Made by a program: the position numbers and the translations under genes. A model generated the notes under the pieces. It was not told the origin of the DNA, did no database searches, and was given only the letters and a program-made list of their open reading frames with translations. 64,000 nt of DNA from contig JAQYWR010000022.1 in assembly GCA_029379225.1 (NCBI GenBank), forward strand, positions 1 through 64,000. The letters are read 5' to 3'. Below, piece by piece: positions 1-8,950 of the stretch. Origin of the DNA: Nostoc sp. S4 (GTDB lineage: Bacteria; Cyanobacteriota; Cyanobacteriia; Cyanobacteriales; Nostocaceae). Position 1 is the first letter of the stretch; each line of letters begins with the position of its first letter.

Positions 1-303
1 AAATTAATTCAACTTCCCGGTCTTCACAACCAAGAAGTAGGCGAAACGTTTGTCGGTGCTGATTCAGGACAAGCCACAGCTGTATTACAAAATTTCTTAG
101 CAAAACTCCAACGTCAGAGTGTTGCCACAGATCTAGAGATGCAAGCAGAACTTGTGCAGCAGATGATTTTGGCTGAGGCACAGAAGGATTTGATTTTAAA
201 GCAATTTTTAATTCAACAGGAACAGCAAATTGTGTCTGCTTTTCCACAAAGTATATTATCTACAGCGATACAGTCTGCGATCGCCCAACTAAGGGATAAC
301 TGA
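1..303 (+). CDS. C-terminal end of an unrecognised protein (partial)
   Basis: An open frame runs from the first base of the window to a TGA at 301-303, giving 100 residues with no start codon in view. The visible part begins KLIQLPGLHNQEVGETF and continues as a Gln/Leu-rich, probably helical tail ending in AIAQLRDN. A HIP1-type GCGATCGC lies inside it and codon use is like the neighbouring genes, so it is probably a real gene entering from the left. I do not recognise the family and assign no function. It is followed by a repeat-filled gap and a gene on the other strand, so it is probably the last gene of its unit. Confidence 0.6.
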   Translation, partial: KLIQLPGLHNQEVGETFVGADSGQATAVLQNFLAKLQRQSVATDLEMQAELVQQMILAEAQKDLILKQFLIQQEQQIVSAFPQSILSTAIQSAIAQLRDN

Positions 304-448
304 TTAGAGTATCGATCCCAGATGCGCGATTTGGATAATACAGATTTCCAAAAAGTTAGAAACTCTAGGGTTGATAGCAATCAGGGGAACGAGGGGCGAA
401 TAATACTTCATACGTGTCAACTTAACTTCAAACTTGCTTTGCAACAAC

Positions 449-551
449 ATTTTGCCCTCACCCCCAACCCCTCTCCCAATTTTGGGAGAGGGGAGGCGGA
501 GATTAAATTCCCCTTCTCCTAGAATGGGAGAAGGGGTTAGGGGATGAGGGA
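449..551. repeat. Double palindromic C/G-rich extragenic repeat
   Basis: Two adjacent hairpins lie here: a palindrome around 469-494 (arms CCCCTCTCCC / GGGAGAGGGG) and a second at 510-536 (CCCCTTCTCC / GGGAGAAGGGG). The whole block starts CCCTCACCCC and ends with its near reverse complement GGGGATGAGGG, so it is one long inverted repeat. This pattern is a well-known type of dispersed cyanobacterial extragenic repeat. Both short open frames crossing it are by-products of the repeat. The rest of the gap 304-657 shows nothing else. Confidence 0.75.
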
Positions 552-657
552 ATGTCTGAAACACTTATATGGTAAATCTTTCAGCTTAAGTTGACACTAA
601 TGATAATACTTCTTGGGCAACAGTTACGACTCACAATGCCCCATGCCCCAGCCCCTT

Positions 658-1614
658 CTACGGATTCTCGCGGATGAAAGTCTCAATTTCATCTAGTTCC
701 TGCTGATTGAGACGAAATTCTCCAGCACCGATGATTCCTTCCACCTGCTTGGGATTGCGTCCGCCAACGATCGCTCCCGTCAGTGCTGGATTATTTAAAG
801 TCCAAGCGATCGCCACTTCACCAGGCGAACGGCCGTGTTTTTCACCAATGCGTTGCAACACTTCCACTAGTTTTAGATTACGAGATAGGCGTGGCTCTTG
901 AAATTCTTTGTTATCCTTGCGCCAATCATTATCCGGAAAATTGGCAACCCGCTCAGGTGTCATCTTTCCTGTGAGCAAGCCAGATTGCATCGGTGAATAA
1001 ACAATCACACCAATGTTGTTTTCCTTGCAGAAAGGTAATATCTCGTTTTCAACATCAGGTTTGACTAGTGAGTAAGGCGGTTGCAATGAAGTGACTGGCG
1101 CAATCTTCTGGGCACGTTGCAACTGTTGGACATTGAAGTTTGAAACCCCGATATAACGAACTTTACCTTCATCCTTTAGCTTAGCCAGAGTTGTCCACCC
1201 TTCTTCAACTTCTGAATCTGGGTTCGGCCAGTGGATTTGGTAAAGGTCAATGCTTTCAATATTCAGTCGGCGCAGACTAGCTTCAACCTCCCGTCGCAGA
1301 GAATCCGCCTTGAGGCTGTTACCAATTTTCCCCTTTTCATCCCAAATCAACGAGCATTTGGTGAAAATATAGGGGCGATCGGAGCGACCTTTGAGTGCTT
1401 TGGCAACAACCTCCTCCGAATGTCCTAGACCATAGACAGCTGCGGTGTCAATCCAATTCATACCGAGGTCGAGAGCGTGATTGATGGCTGCGATCGATTC
1501 CTGGTCATCCTGCTCTCCCCAACCAAAAGCCCATTCACCTCCACCGATTGCCCAAGCACCAAAGCCAATTGGGGTAATGTGAAGCTCCGAATTCCCAAGC
1601 TGTTTGGTTTGCAT
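658..1614 (-). CDS. Aldo/keto reductase family oxidoreductase
   Basis: A 318-residue TIM-barrel NAD(P)H-dependent reductase of carbonyl compounds, probably cytoplasmic; the substrate cannot be read from sequence. The catalytic tetrad of the family is visible as D56 and Y61 (DTAAVYGLGHSEE), K86 (IFTKCSL) and H128 (YQIHWPNP). The C-terminal cofactor-binding stretch GAIVGGRNPKQVE is also present. I place the start at the ATG at 1614, not the upstream one at 1644. It begins the usual MQTKQLGNSEL, and a GGAG lies nine bases before it. Length is normal for the family. It is divergent from the short-chain dehydrogenase at 1907, so the pair share a 290-base promoter region. Confidence 0.93.
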   Translation of the reverse strand: MQTKQLGNSELHITPIGFGAWAIGGGEWAFGWGEQDDQESIAAINHALDLGMNWIDTAAVYGLGHSEEVVAKALKGRSDRPYIFTKCSLIWDEKGKIGNSLKADSLRREVEASLRRLNIESIDLYQIHWPNPDSEVEEGWTTLAKLKDEGKVRYIGVSNFNVQQLQRAQKIAPVTSLQPPYSLVKPDVENEILPFCKENNIGVIVYSPMQSGLLTGKMTPERVANFPDNDWRKDNKEFQEPRLSRNLKLVEVLQRIGEKHGRSPGEVAIAWTLNNPALTGAIVGGRNPKQVEGIIGAGEFRLNQQELDEIETFIRENP

Positions 1615-1906
1615 ATCTAATTTCTCCAAGAATTTTTGAATCAATTAGTAGTCTAGGCTGTAAATAATTGTTTCAACCGCTATCTCAGGTGTGAATGACT
1701 ACTGGTTTTAGCTCATCCCACCCTTAAAAGAGGATGAGATTTCACATTGACGGTTGACGGTTAACAGTCCTCAGTTAACAATTAACACTCGTAAATACCG
1801 CAGGCGTGGCATTATCAATTCTTAAGTCTTGTGTTGTTAACATACTACATATAAACTAGAGTGGCTCGAAAATAGTAGCAATTATCAGTTAAATACAGAG
1901 AATAAT

Positions 1907-2647
1907 ATGTCAGAAGAATTAAAGGGCAAAATTGCACTCATTACAGGTGCAAATAAGGGTATTGGGTACGAAATCGCACGTCAACTAGGTTCTAAAGGTG
2001 CTACTGTTCTTGTTGGTGCCAGAGATATTGGACGTGGTGAAGAAGCGGCGAATAACCTTTGTTTAAACTATATTGATGCCAAAGCAATTCAACTAGATGT
2101 AGTAGACCAAAAAACAATCGACTTTACGGCCCAACAAATCGAAAGCGAATTTGGAAAACTTGATATCCTGGTCAATAATGCTGGGATAATAAGCGATGGC
2201 GATCGCCTTCCACCCAGTCAAGTTGATATTCAAACACTCCGACACACTTATGAGACAAATGTCTTTGGAGTATTTGCAGTTACAAAAGCTTTGTTACCAC
2301 TGTTAAAGAAATCAACAGCAGGGCGAATAGTAAATATGTCAAGTGGTTTAGGTTCTCTAACTCAAAACTCCGACCCAAATTTTGAGTTTGCTGATTATAA
2401 GCTTCTTGCTTATAACTCATCAAAGACAGCATTAAACGCGCTCACAGTTCTGCTTGCTGCTGAACTCAAAGATACTCCAATAAAAGTTAATGCTGCCGAC
2501 CCTGGTTACACAGCAACCGACATCAATCAAAATCAAGGTCACCGTACCGTCGAACAGGGAGCCAACGCAGCAGTCAGACTTGCTACTCTTCCTGATGATG
2601 GTTCTAGTGGAGGGTTTTTTGATGAAGACGGCGTAGTTCCCTGGTAA
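1907..2647 (+). CDS. Short-chain dehydrogenase/reductase (classical SDR)
   Basis: A complete 246-residue SDR with a Rossmann fold. The cofactor motif TGANKGIG is at residues 13-20, NNAG at 90-93, the structural Asn near 118, and the active site is Ser 145/146 with Y169 and K173 (YNSSK). The insert between the Ser and Tyr and the overall pattern resemble carbonyl-reductase-like SDRs, which reduce aldehydes, ketones or quinones with NADPH. The exact substrate is unknown. It is divergent from the aldo/keto reductase, another carbonyl reductase, which hints at a shared detoxifying role (inference). The stop codon is followed within a few bases by a long G-rich/C-rich inverted repeat. Confidence 0.93.
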   Translation: MSEELKGKIALITGANKGIGYEIARQLGSKGATVLVGARDIGRGEEAANNLCLNYIDAKAIQLDVVDQKTIDFTAQQIESEFGKLDILVNNAGIISDGDRLPPSQVDIQTLRHTYETNVFGVFAVTKALLPLLKKSTAGRIVNMSSGLGSLTQNSDPNFEFADYKLLAYNSSKTALNALTVLLAAELKDTPIKVNAADPGYTATDINQNQGHRTVEQGANAAVRLATLPDDGSSGGFFDEDGVVPW

Positions 2648-2652
2648 AGGGG

Positions 2653-2822
2653 TATTGAGTATTGGGCGAACAGGAAGTGTGGGAAGGGTGGGAGGTGTGG
2701 GAGGTGTGGGAGGTATGGGAGGATGGAGAAGAAATCTTGCCCCCCTCTCTCCCCACACTCCCCCATCCCCCCATCCCCCCTCTCTCCCCACACTCCCCCA
2801 TCTCCCCATTCCCCACTCAATA
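2653..2822. repeat. Low-complexity GTGGGAGG / CCTCCCCAC inverted repeat
   Basis: The left arm is a run of GTGGGAGG units and the right arm a run of CCCCATC/CTCTCCCCACAC units, so the block can fold on itself. It is bounded by TATTGAGT (2653-2660) and its reverse complement ACTCAATA (2815-2822). The core, including AAGAAATCTTGCCCCC, is nearly the same as in the repeat at 4413-4573. It may act as a transcription end between the convergent SDR and S51 peptidase genes, but it has no T-run. Several short open frames in it are artefacts. Confidence 0.75.
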
Positions 2823-3863
2823 AGGATTTGAATCAATCCGTCCTCTTTTAACACTCCTAAGATAGTATCCGGAGGTTGGTCTGTTTCTCAAGTTGAATGT
2901 ATCGCCGCGAGGGACTCTCCAAATCTTGTAGTTGGAAAACGTCAAAGGCGATCGCGGTTCGCATACTTCTGGCATATGATCGCCTAGTACAAAGTACGCT
3001 GCACCTCTACCTATAACTTTCACTAGACCGTATTTATCTACAACAACCGATGTACTTTCACTGACTGCTATACCTAAAACACTGCTAGATACACCGTCTT
3101 TAATTTGACGAGCAATAAAAGTCATAATTCGACCCATTCTTTCCCGCCTGTCGAAGTGTGTATCTACGATAGTTCCCTTCAAATAACTCCAGTTAAAAAA
3201 GTTGTAAGTAAAAGTAATGTCTCGGTAAGGGTCTTCGAGTGCATCTCTAGTTTCAATGCCTTTTTCGGAAGAAGCACAAGCATCGTAAACATACTCACTT
3301 TGGATCATCGCACCCGCACTGGTGCCACCAATACCACCTCCCTTCAGGTAAACTGACTTCACAGCAGCTTCCAACTTCGTGTCTTTCCAACTGCGAATGT
3401 ATTGACATTGGTCGCCGCCAGCAAAGAAAATCACATCAGCATTTCTGACTTTTTCAACAATCTCAGCTTTGTTTGCTTCTTGGCGATTGCTAATAACTAG
3501 AGTTTCTACTGAGTTTACGCCTTTCATTGCAGAAATTAGGCGATTGTAATCGTGATTACCATAAGTCCGGATTACAACAACATTAAGTTTGGTGGCGGAG
3601 TTAGTACCTCCCCTAACTTCGTTAATCATCCACTGGATAGCGTCGTCCACATCGGGACCTCCTCCACCCAAGCTAAGAACAGGGCCAGACAAGGAAGAAG
3701 AACGGACATCGAAAGAGGGGGAGGGACTGACATCAAGACTGTCGCCTAAGAAATAGCGTTTCCAGTTTGCGATAAAACGGGTTATAAGGAAAATTCCCAT
3801 CTTAAATAATTTGATTGCTCTACTTTTCAAGCGGCTTGATACGTTTGGGAATGCCTTTGTCAT
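2817..3863 (-). CDS. Cyanophycinase-like S51 family serine peptidase
   Basis: Peptidase S51 enzymes include cyanophycinase, which cleaves beta-Asp-Arg dipeptides from cyanophycin, the cyanobacterial nitrogen store. Counting from this ATG, the nucleophile motif GGTSAGA places the Ser near residue 182. The preceding strand motif IFFAGGDQ and the DTHFDRRERMGR block typical of cyanophycinases are both present. The first 60 or so residues are a basic, partly hydrophobic extension before the catalytic domain (LSLGGGGPDVDDA). A TTG six codons upstream (3881) is an alternative start; neither has a clear ribosome site. No cyanophycin synthetase is nearby, so true cyanophycinase activity is probable by family but not shown. 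Confidence 0.82.
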   Translation of the reverse strand: MTKAFPNVSSRLKSRAIKLFKMGIFLITRFIANWKRYFLGDSLDVSPSPSFDVRSSSLSGPVLSLGGGGPDVDDAIQWMINEVRGGTNSATKLNVVVIRTYGNHDYNRLISAMKGVNSVETLVISNRQEANKAEIVEKVRNADVIFFAGGDQCQYIRSWKDTKLEAAVKSVYLKGGGIGGTSAGAMIQSEYVYDACASSEKGIETRDALEDPYRDITFTYNFFNWSYLKGTIVDTHFDRRERMGRIMTFIARQIKDGVSSSVLGIAVSESTSVVVDKYGLVKVIGRGAAYFVLGDHMPEVCEPRSPLTFSNYKIWRVPRGDTFNLRNRPTSGYYLRSVKRGRIDSNPY

Positions 3864-3972
3864 ACTAAACTTATGATGCAAACTCCAATTATTGCTAAGC
3901 TGTTACGTATTTGAATTGCTCATTTACTCGTGAATATTGCCCTTAGTTATTTGTTCTCTGTTACAAAGTTGA

Positions 3973-4013
3973 GGCAGTCCGTTGGCGGGGTTCCCCCGCT
4001 TAAAGGAACTGCC
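3973..4013. repeat. Extragenic hairpin repeat
   Basis: A two-part hairpin: outer arms GGCAGTCC (3973-3980) and GGAACTGCC (4005-4013), inner arms GCGGGG (3985-3990) and CCCCGC (3994-3999). The sequence type (GGCGGGGTTCCCCCGC) is a common cyanobacterial dispersed repeat. Confidence 0.7.
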
Positions 4014-4412
4014 GTCTGATTGGAGGAAACTTCTGCTACAACGCCACAAGATTCAGACGTAGGGCGCTGAGGTAGCAGAGGCTCGACTTTGCGCTTTGTT
4101 CTTTGTAAAGACAAATGACCAATGACAAATGACAAAGGACAGTTTAAAGCAATTTAGACGCCCATTATCTTAACTTTGGCATCATAAAGCTTGAAATTCC
4201 AGCGTACAGGGCTTGTACTGTTTTTTAATACTAAATAACCGAAAGCGTTCGTTAATTATCTGCATTATTCTGCAATAATCTCTAGATTACTTGTAGCTTT
4301 TTATTTAGATCGGATAAAAGCCTATCAATTGATTGTGATTTAATTGAGGCAAAGCCACCAGTATTTTCCCATAAATGCTTTGTCATTGATATTACTATGT
4401 ATAGGGGGATCT

Positions 4413-4573
4413 GGATTTCTCACAAGTAAGAAATCCAAGGAGTGTGGGAGGTGTGGGAGGAAAAGGAAGTGTGGAAGGATGAAGAAGAAATCTTGCCCCC
4501 TTCTCTTCCCACACTCCCCCATCCCCCTCTCTCCCCACACTTCCCACACTCTCAACACTCTTGTGAGAAATCC
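4413..4573. mobile_element. Small element with 14-bp terminal inverted repeats
   Basis: GGATTTCTCACAAG at 4413-4426 is exactly reverse-complemented at 4560-4573. Between them is the same GTGGGAGG/CTCCCCACAC low-complexity core as at 2653-2822. The element has no coding capacity. Perfect ends around a foldable core suggest a MITE-like repeat, though no clear target duplication is visible. Confidence 0.6.
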
Positions 4574-4681
4574 GGGGGGACTGGTAGCTATTCTTTTTAT
4601 GCTTGTGTCTTAATTCGCGTAGAACTATTTGCAAACCTATTCTTTTTATCCAAAGTCCAAAAATATAGGTAGTATACTTAA

Positions 4682-5869
4682 TTACCAAATAATTTGCGAT
4701 CGCTCTTGCACAACTTGCTGATAAACTTCTTCGGTTTGCTTGGCTAATTTCGGCCAGCTAAAGCGTCGTTCTAAATCTTCATAAGCATTATCCACCAGCC
4801 ATTGTCGATAACCTGGATTTCTTAATACCTCCAAAATTCCCCAAGCTAAGGAATCGGCGTTATTTACCCAAGTGACAATACCTGTTTTGGTATGTTGCAC
4901 GACTTCTGGAAAACCACCTGTATCAGATACAACTACAGGCACACGAGAAGCAAAGCTTTCTAAAGCGACAATTCCAAAGGGTTCGTAAAGACTGGGAAAC
5001 ACGGCACAGTCAGCAACAGTTTGAAATTTATCTAAGTAATCATCGGAGAGAAAACCAGTAAAATAGCAATTGTGCCAAATTCCTAAATCCCAAGATTGGC
5101 GTTTGAGATGGTCGGTATTGCCACCACCAACGATGACAAATTTCACCTTACCGGCCATTTGCCAAAGTATTTTGGGTGCAGCATTCAACAATGTAGGTAC
5201 ACCCTTTTCATAAGTCATCCGACCAAGGTAGTAAACGATTTTCTCATCGTCGTCGGCAAATTGGCGGCGAAAATCCAGAGCATGAAAATCTTCATGGTGT
5301 CGTTTCTTTTCGGCTCGGATACCGTTATAAATGATATCGATTTTGTCCCAAGGACTGTGTAGCGCTCGTTCTACTTCCCGCCGCATATAATCGCTACAAA
5401 CGATAATCCGCCAAGCGTTGTAAGCTAATAGGGTTTCTTTACCATTAATATAACGTTGTATATCAGTATGAATACCGTTATAGCGTCCGTATTCTGTAGC
5501 GTGAATTGTAGCAATTAATGAGATCTTAAAATTATGCTTGAGAGCGATCGCGGCGTCTCCGACTAACCAATCATGGGCATGAATTAAATCAAACGGGCCT
5601 TCCTCTAAGATTAATTTACCACCATGATGTCCCATGCTTTGGTTGAGATTGACTACCCAGTGGAAAAAGTCATTACTATATCCCACTGGCACTCGATGTA
5701 TGTTTACTCCCTCCACCACTTCATACATTGATGCCTGACCAAACTCCACTGTAATCAAATGGACTTCATGCCCTAACTTTACTAGTTCTGGGTACAACTC
5801 AGCTACATGACGCGCAATTCCTCCAACTATCCTGGGTGGAAACTCCCAACTCAGTACCAGTATTTTCAT
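4682..5869 (-). CDS. Family 4 glycosyltransferase (glycogen-synthase-like)
   Basis: A 395-residue GT-B fold glycosyltransferase. The N-terminus MKILVLSWEFPPRIVGGIARH has the Gly-rich loop and WEFPP signature of glycogen/starch-synthase-like and GT4 enzymes. Near the C-terminus EPFGIVALES (296-305) carries the EX7E pair, E296 and E304, that binds the nucleotide sugar. The VVSDTGGFPEVV loop follows. No signal peptide or membrane segment is seen, so it should act in the cytoplasm or at the inner membrane face. The sugar donor and acceptor cannot be read from sequence. It stands alone between a repeat-rich gap and the upstream gap at 5870-6185. Confidence 0.88.
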   Translation of the reverse strand: MKILVLSWEFPPRIVGGIARHVAELYPELVKLGHEVHLITVEFGQASMYEVVEGVNIHRVPVGYSNDFFHWVVNLNQSMGHHGGKLILEEGPFDLIHAHDWLVGDAAIALKHNFKISLIATIHATEYGRYNGIHTDIQRYINGKETLLAYNAWRIIVCSDYMRREVERALHSPWDKIDIIYNGIRAEKKRHHEDFHALDFRRQFADDDEKIVYYLGRMTYEKGVPTLLNAAPKILWQMAGKVKFVIVGGGNTDHLKRQSWDLGIWHNCYFTGFLSDDYLDKFQTVADCAVFPSLYEPFGIVALESFASRVPVVVSDTGGFPEVVQHTKTGIVTWVNNADSLAWGILEVLRNPGYRQWLVDNAYEDLERRFSWPKLAKQTEEVYQQVVQERSQIIW

Positions 5870-6185
5870 CTGTTAGATTTCCTGAGACTTGACAAATATC
5901 TAAAAAACTAGATTTATCTAAAAATACAAGTCTGCCAATTTTATTAAGTGGATTTACTCGTATTTTGAGATTTTTAATAGTTATTTTGTTAAAGCTTATC
6001 AAAGGATATGAACTGTGAGCTAGAGATTGAGGTGGCGATGGCGAGATGGAATGCGTTCAAAAATGTAAGCGATTTTAACTTCGTGAGGTAGAAACTTAGG
6101 TTTGGTAACCAGACATCAAGTTTGTTATACTTCCTAATTCTGAATTGGTAAATTTAGCGATTTGACTGACTTGCTGAATTTGATA
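5870..6185. other. A/T-rich gap, probable promoter region of the glycosyltransferase
   Basis: This stretch separates the start of the GT4 gene from the end of the diguanylate cyclase gene, both on the minus strand. It is A/T-rich next to the GT4 start. I see no repeat, RNA gene or defined operator. Confidence 0.4.
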
Positions 6186-8507
6186 TTAAAAACACTCGAC
6201 AGGCGAACAGCAAACACTACGAACTCGATCGCGTCCTTGTTGTTTGGCTGTATAAAGTGCTTTGTCTGCTGCATTAATCAAGTATTGCGGCGACATTTCG
6301 CAATTTGGAACAGTGCTGACAACGCCCAGACTAACAGTTACATGGTCAGACACGCTAGACTGAGCATGGGGAATCGCTAAGTCGCGTACTGCTTGTAAAA
6401 TCGCTTGAGCTAGATGAATTGCGCCTTTAGTCTCTGTATTTGGCAAAATTACAGAAAATTCTTCTCCACCATAACGAGCTACTAAATCAGCTGGGCGCTT
6501 AACAGTACTTAAGAGGGCACTGGCAATTTTTTGCAAACAATTATCTCCTGCTAAATGTCCATAGCTGTCATTGTAGAGTTTAAAAAAATCGACATCGAAC
6601 AAAATTAACGACAGCGGCATTTTCTCTCGTTTGAGTCGATGCCACTCACTCTCAAGATATTCATTAAATCGGCGACGATTGGCTATTTGAGTCAAACCAT
6701 CTAAGGTAACCAGTCTTTGTAGTTCTTCATTGGCATCTTGTAGCTGCTGATAAAGTACCGATTGATGAATAGCTATCGCTACTTGAGAAGCCAATTGCTG
6801 CAATAAATTAACTTCAAATGGTTGCCAGTAACGAGGTATCGCACACTGGTAAGTTATAACTAAACCCCATAGATGCTGGCCATTCAAAATCGGCACTACC
6901 ATTGCAGCCTTCACCTGATGAAGTTGCAATAATTCAAAATCAGCTGACAAATCACACTGCTGGATATTATGCAAAATTGTGGGTAATCGTTGGTAATAAT
7001 CGCTAAAATCTCCCTTAATGCAAAATGCTAAAATTGTCTGTTTTAATTTTTGAGGATAGCCATCGGCCAAAGATTCTGCTGCAAAATAACCACTGCCGTC
7101 AGCTGTTAATTGGTAAATAGCCACACAATCTGAACGCAAACACTCGCGAATACTATTTACCGTTGTATTCAAAACTTCTTCTAAATTTAGCGATTGCCGA
7201 ATCTGTTGAGTTACTTGAGTAATTAGCCTCTCCCCTGTTGCCTGTTGTCGCAGTACTGCTTCGGCTTGTTTGCGAGTGCTAATGTCCTCTATTGAGCCAA
7301 GAATCTGCGTTGGAGTACCGCTAGCATCTCTGGCAAATACGACTTCTCGTGTATTCAGCCAACGCCACTCACCATTTTTGTGTCGAAATCGGTATTCAGT
7401 GGAAAGAACTTCATTGTCCCTGAGGTTGGCAAAGCGACTTAATAAGTCATAGCAGAGGTGTCGATCGTCTGGATGAAAGCAATTCATCAACCACTGCCGA
7501 TCTGCTTGACAAATTTCCTCTGGAGAATATCCTAAAACTGTTAAACTTTGCTGGTTAAGATAAATACTTGTTCCTTGTAACAGGTCAAATAAATATAAAA
7601 TATGCGGTACGGTATTAGCAACCTTTTGTAAAAAGTCTTGACTTGAGCGCAATGCTTCTTCAGCTTTGTGGCGTTCGCGCAAGGCGGCTTGCCATTGACT
7701 AATATCTCGTCCTTCACAAATGATTAGTGTCACACGCCCTGTTCGATCGAGTATTGGACGTAAAGAAAAATCAATGGCGATCGCTTGACAATCTCGACCC
7801 CATATGTCTACTTCGTAGCGAATAAATTCACCATTGGCAGCAGCAGCGATCGCAGTTCTTAATTGTAGTTGTGTTTCTGGAGAAATCGTCCACCATTTTG
7901 CTTCCCAAAATAATTTACCGACGACTTCTTCTCGCGTAATTCCTGCAAAGTCTAGTGCTGTTTGGTTGACTTCTAAAACAATTCCACTCGGCTCAAGCAA
8001 TCCGATAAACTGAATGGTTTGATTGAAGATCGCACGGAATTTTTGCTCGCTTTCACTTAAAGCTTCTTGTGCTTGTTTGCTGTCAGTAATATCTCGTCCC
8101 ACCGATTGCAGTTCTACAAGATTACCTTGCTCATCAAATATACCTCGTGTAATCCACTGGGCCCAACGCACCTTTTGGCAAGCAATAACCCGATTTTCAA
8201 AGGTGATAACGGGATTTTCTAAGCTGATAGAATTTACCAGATTAACTACACGTTCTCGGTCTTCCTGAAACACAATAGGTTTGTAGTGGTGGCCGATAAG
8301 CTGTTGGCGCTTGAGTCCAAAAAATCGACAGAAAGCTTCATTAACAAACGTAACAGTGCCATTGGGTAAGCTTCGAGCAATCAGTTCCGTTTGGTCTTCA
8401 AGAATGGCAAGATAACGAGTTTCGCTTTCTTTTAGTCCTGCTTTCACGTGTTTGCATCTGCTGATATCAAACACTAAACACTGAAGCAGTGGACTTTGTC
8501 TATCCAC
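6186..8507 (-). CDS. Diguanylate cyclase with PAS repeats, GAF and GGDEF domains
   Basis: A 773-residue cytoplasmic signalling protein that should make cyclic di-GMP from GTP. In order: a PAC-like tail (about 8-22), three PAS domains (about 25-140, 150-275, 285-415), a GAF domain (about 430-590) and a GGDEF domain (about 610-765). The active site is GGEEF at 680-684. The inhibitory I-site RPAD lies exactly five residues before it, so product feedback is expected. There is no EAL domain. The start is a GTG at 8507 without a good ribosome site. An in-frame TAA lies 11 codons upstream, and the protein opens in what looks like the end of a PAS/PAC unit (CLVFDISRCKHVKAG), so the N-terminus may be truncated. 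Confidence 0.9.
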   Translation of the reverse strand: MDRQSPLLQCLVFDISRCKHVKAGLKESETRYLAILEDQTELIARSLPNGTVTFVNEAFCRFFGLKRQQLIGHHYKPIVFQEDRERVVNLVNSISLENPVITFENRVIACQKVRWAQWITRGIFDEQGNLVELQSVGRDITDSKQAQEALSESEQKFRAIFNQTIQFIGLLEPSGIVLEVNQTALDFAGITREEVVGKLFWEAKWWTISPETQLQLRTAIAAAANGEFIRYEVDIWGRDCQAIAIDFSLRPILDRTGRVTLIICEGRDISQWQAALRERHKAEEALRSSQDFLQKVANTVPHILYLFDLLQGTSIYLNQQSLTVLGYSPEEICQADRQWLMNCFHPDDRHLCYDLLSRFANLRDNEVLSTEYRFRHKNGEWRWLNTREVVFARDASGTPTQILGSIEDISTRKQAEAVLRQQATGERLITQVTQQIRQSLNLEEVLNTTVNSIRECLRSDCVAIYQLTADGSGYFAAESLADGYPQKLKQTILAFCIKGDFSDYYQRLPTILHNIQQCDLSADFELLQLHQVKAAMVVPILNGQHLWGLVITYQCAIPRYWQPFEVNLLQQLASQVAIAIHQSVLYQQLQDANEELQRLVTLDGLTQIANRRRFNEYLESEWHRLKREKMPLSLILFDVDFFKLYNDSYGHLAGDNCLQKIASALLSTVKRPADLVARYGGEEFSVILPNTETKGAIHLAQAILQAVRDLAIPHAQSSVSDHVTVSLGVVSTVPNCEMSPQYLINAADKALYTAKQQGRDRVRSVCCSPVECF

Positions 8508-8950
8508 ACAAAGAATGATATTGGCTCGGTTTTGTACTTAGATTGTTGTAGCGTGGCGCTTAATCATCCGACACTCAATACCCAATAGTTCTTCGGTGGG
8601 GCAATACCTGATAATTGTTGCAGTTGCAGACTACTCCTTTTGCACCCAAAGATTACCGTTAAATTAGAGTTAAAAAATATATACCGCGATTTATATAAGT
8701 TAGAACATTTTGAAAGATATGAATACTAAGAATATTAATATTTATACCTCCTGTCTCCTACAATAACTGCCTTCTGGTCACTGAGCGTAGCCGAAGTGTG
8801 CCTCCTGCTATATCAGTAATCTTACACAGCAAGTGAGTAAAAACAAAATCTGCCAACAGCAAGCCCAAATTTCTTTAGTTTAGCCTGCCGTTGGCATTTG
8901 AGATGTAGCCGCAAGCAGCCAATCATTTTTAAAGATTAAGCACAATTAAA
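8508..8950. other. Gap between lepA and the cyclase, with a possible PAS relic
   Basis: Both flanking genes are on the minus strand. From 8630 to 8541 an open frame, in phase with the cyclase and separated from it only by the TAA at 8538-8540, encodes EELLGIE, typical of PAS domains. It may be the lost N-terminal part of the cyclase. The rest is A/T-rich with a CTGAGCGTAGCCGAAG-type dispersed repeat near 8780. Confidence 0.35.

Larger units (their letters stand above)
3864..4681. other. Gap of 0.8 kb with dispersed repeats only
   Basis: No gene is supported here. The gap holds the hairpin repeat at 3973-4013, an ATGACAAATGAC-type tandem tract near 4110-4138, an A/T-rich stretch, and the terminal-inverted-repeat element at 4413-4573. 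All open frames seen are low-complexity products of the repeats. Confidence 0.7.

Noticed and set aside
2432..2854. Gly/Trp- and Pro-rich minus-strand frames around 2.4-2.85 kb
   Set aside because: They are translations of the GTGGGAGG low-complexity repeat and overlap the end of the SDR gene.
3947..4135. A 62-codon minus-strand frame at 3.9-4.1 kb
   Set aside because: It spans the extragenic hairpin repeat and an ATGACAAATGAC tandem tract; no protein features.
4340..4688. Several short frames on both strands at 4.3-4.7 kb
   Set aside because: They are produced by the repeat core of the 4413-4573 element, with biased and repetitive composition.
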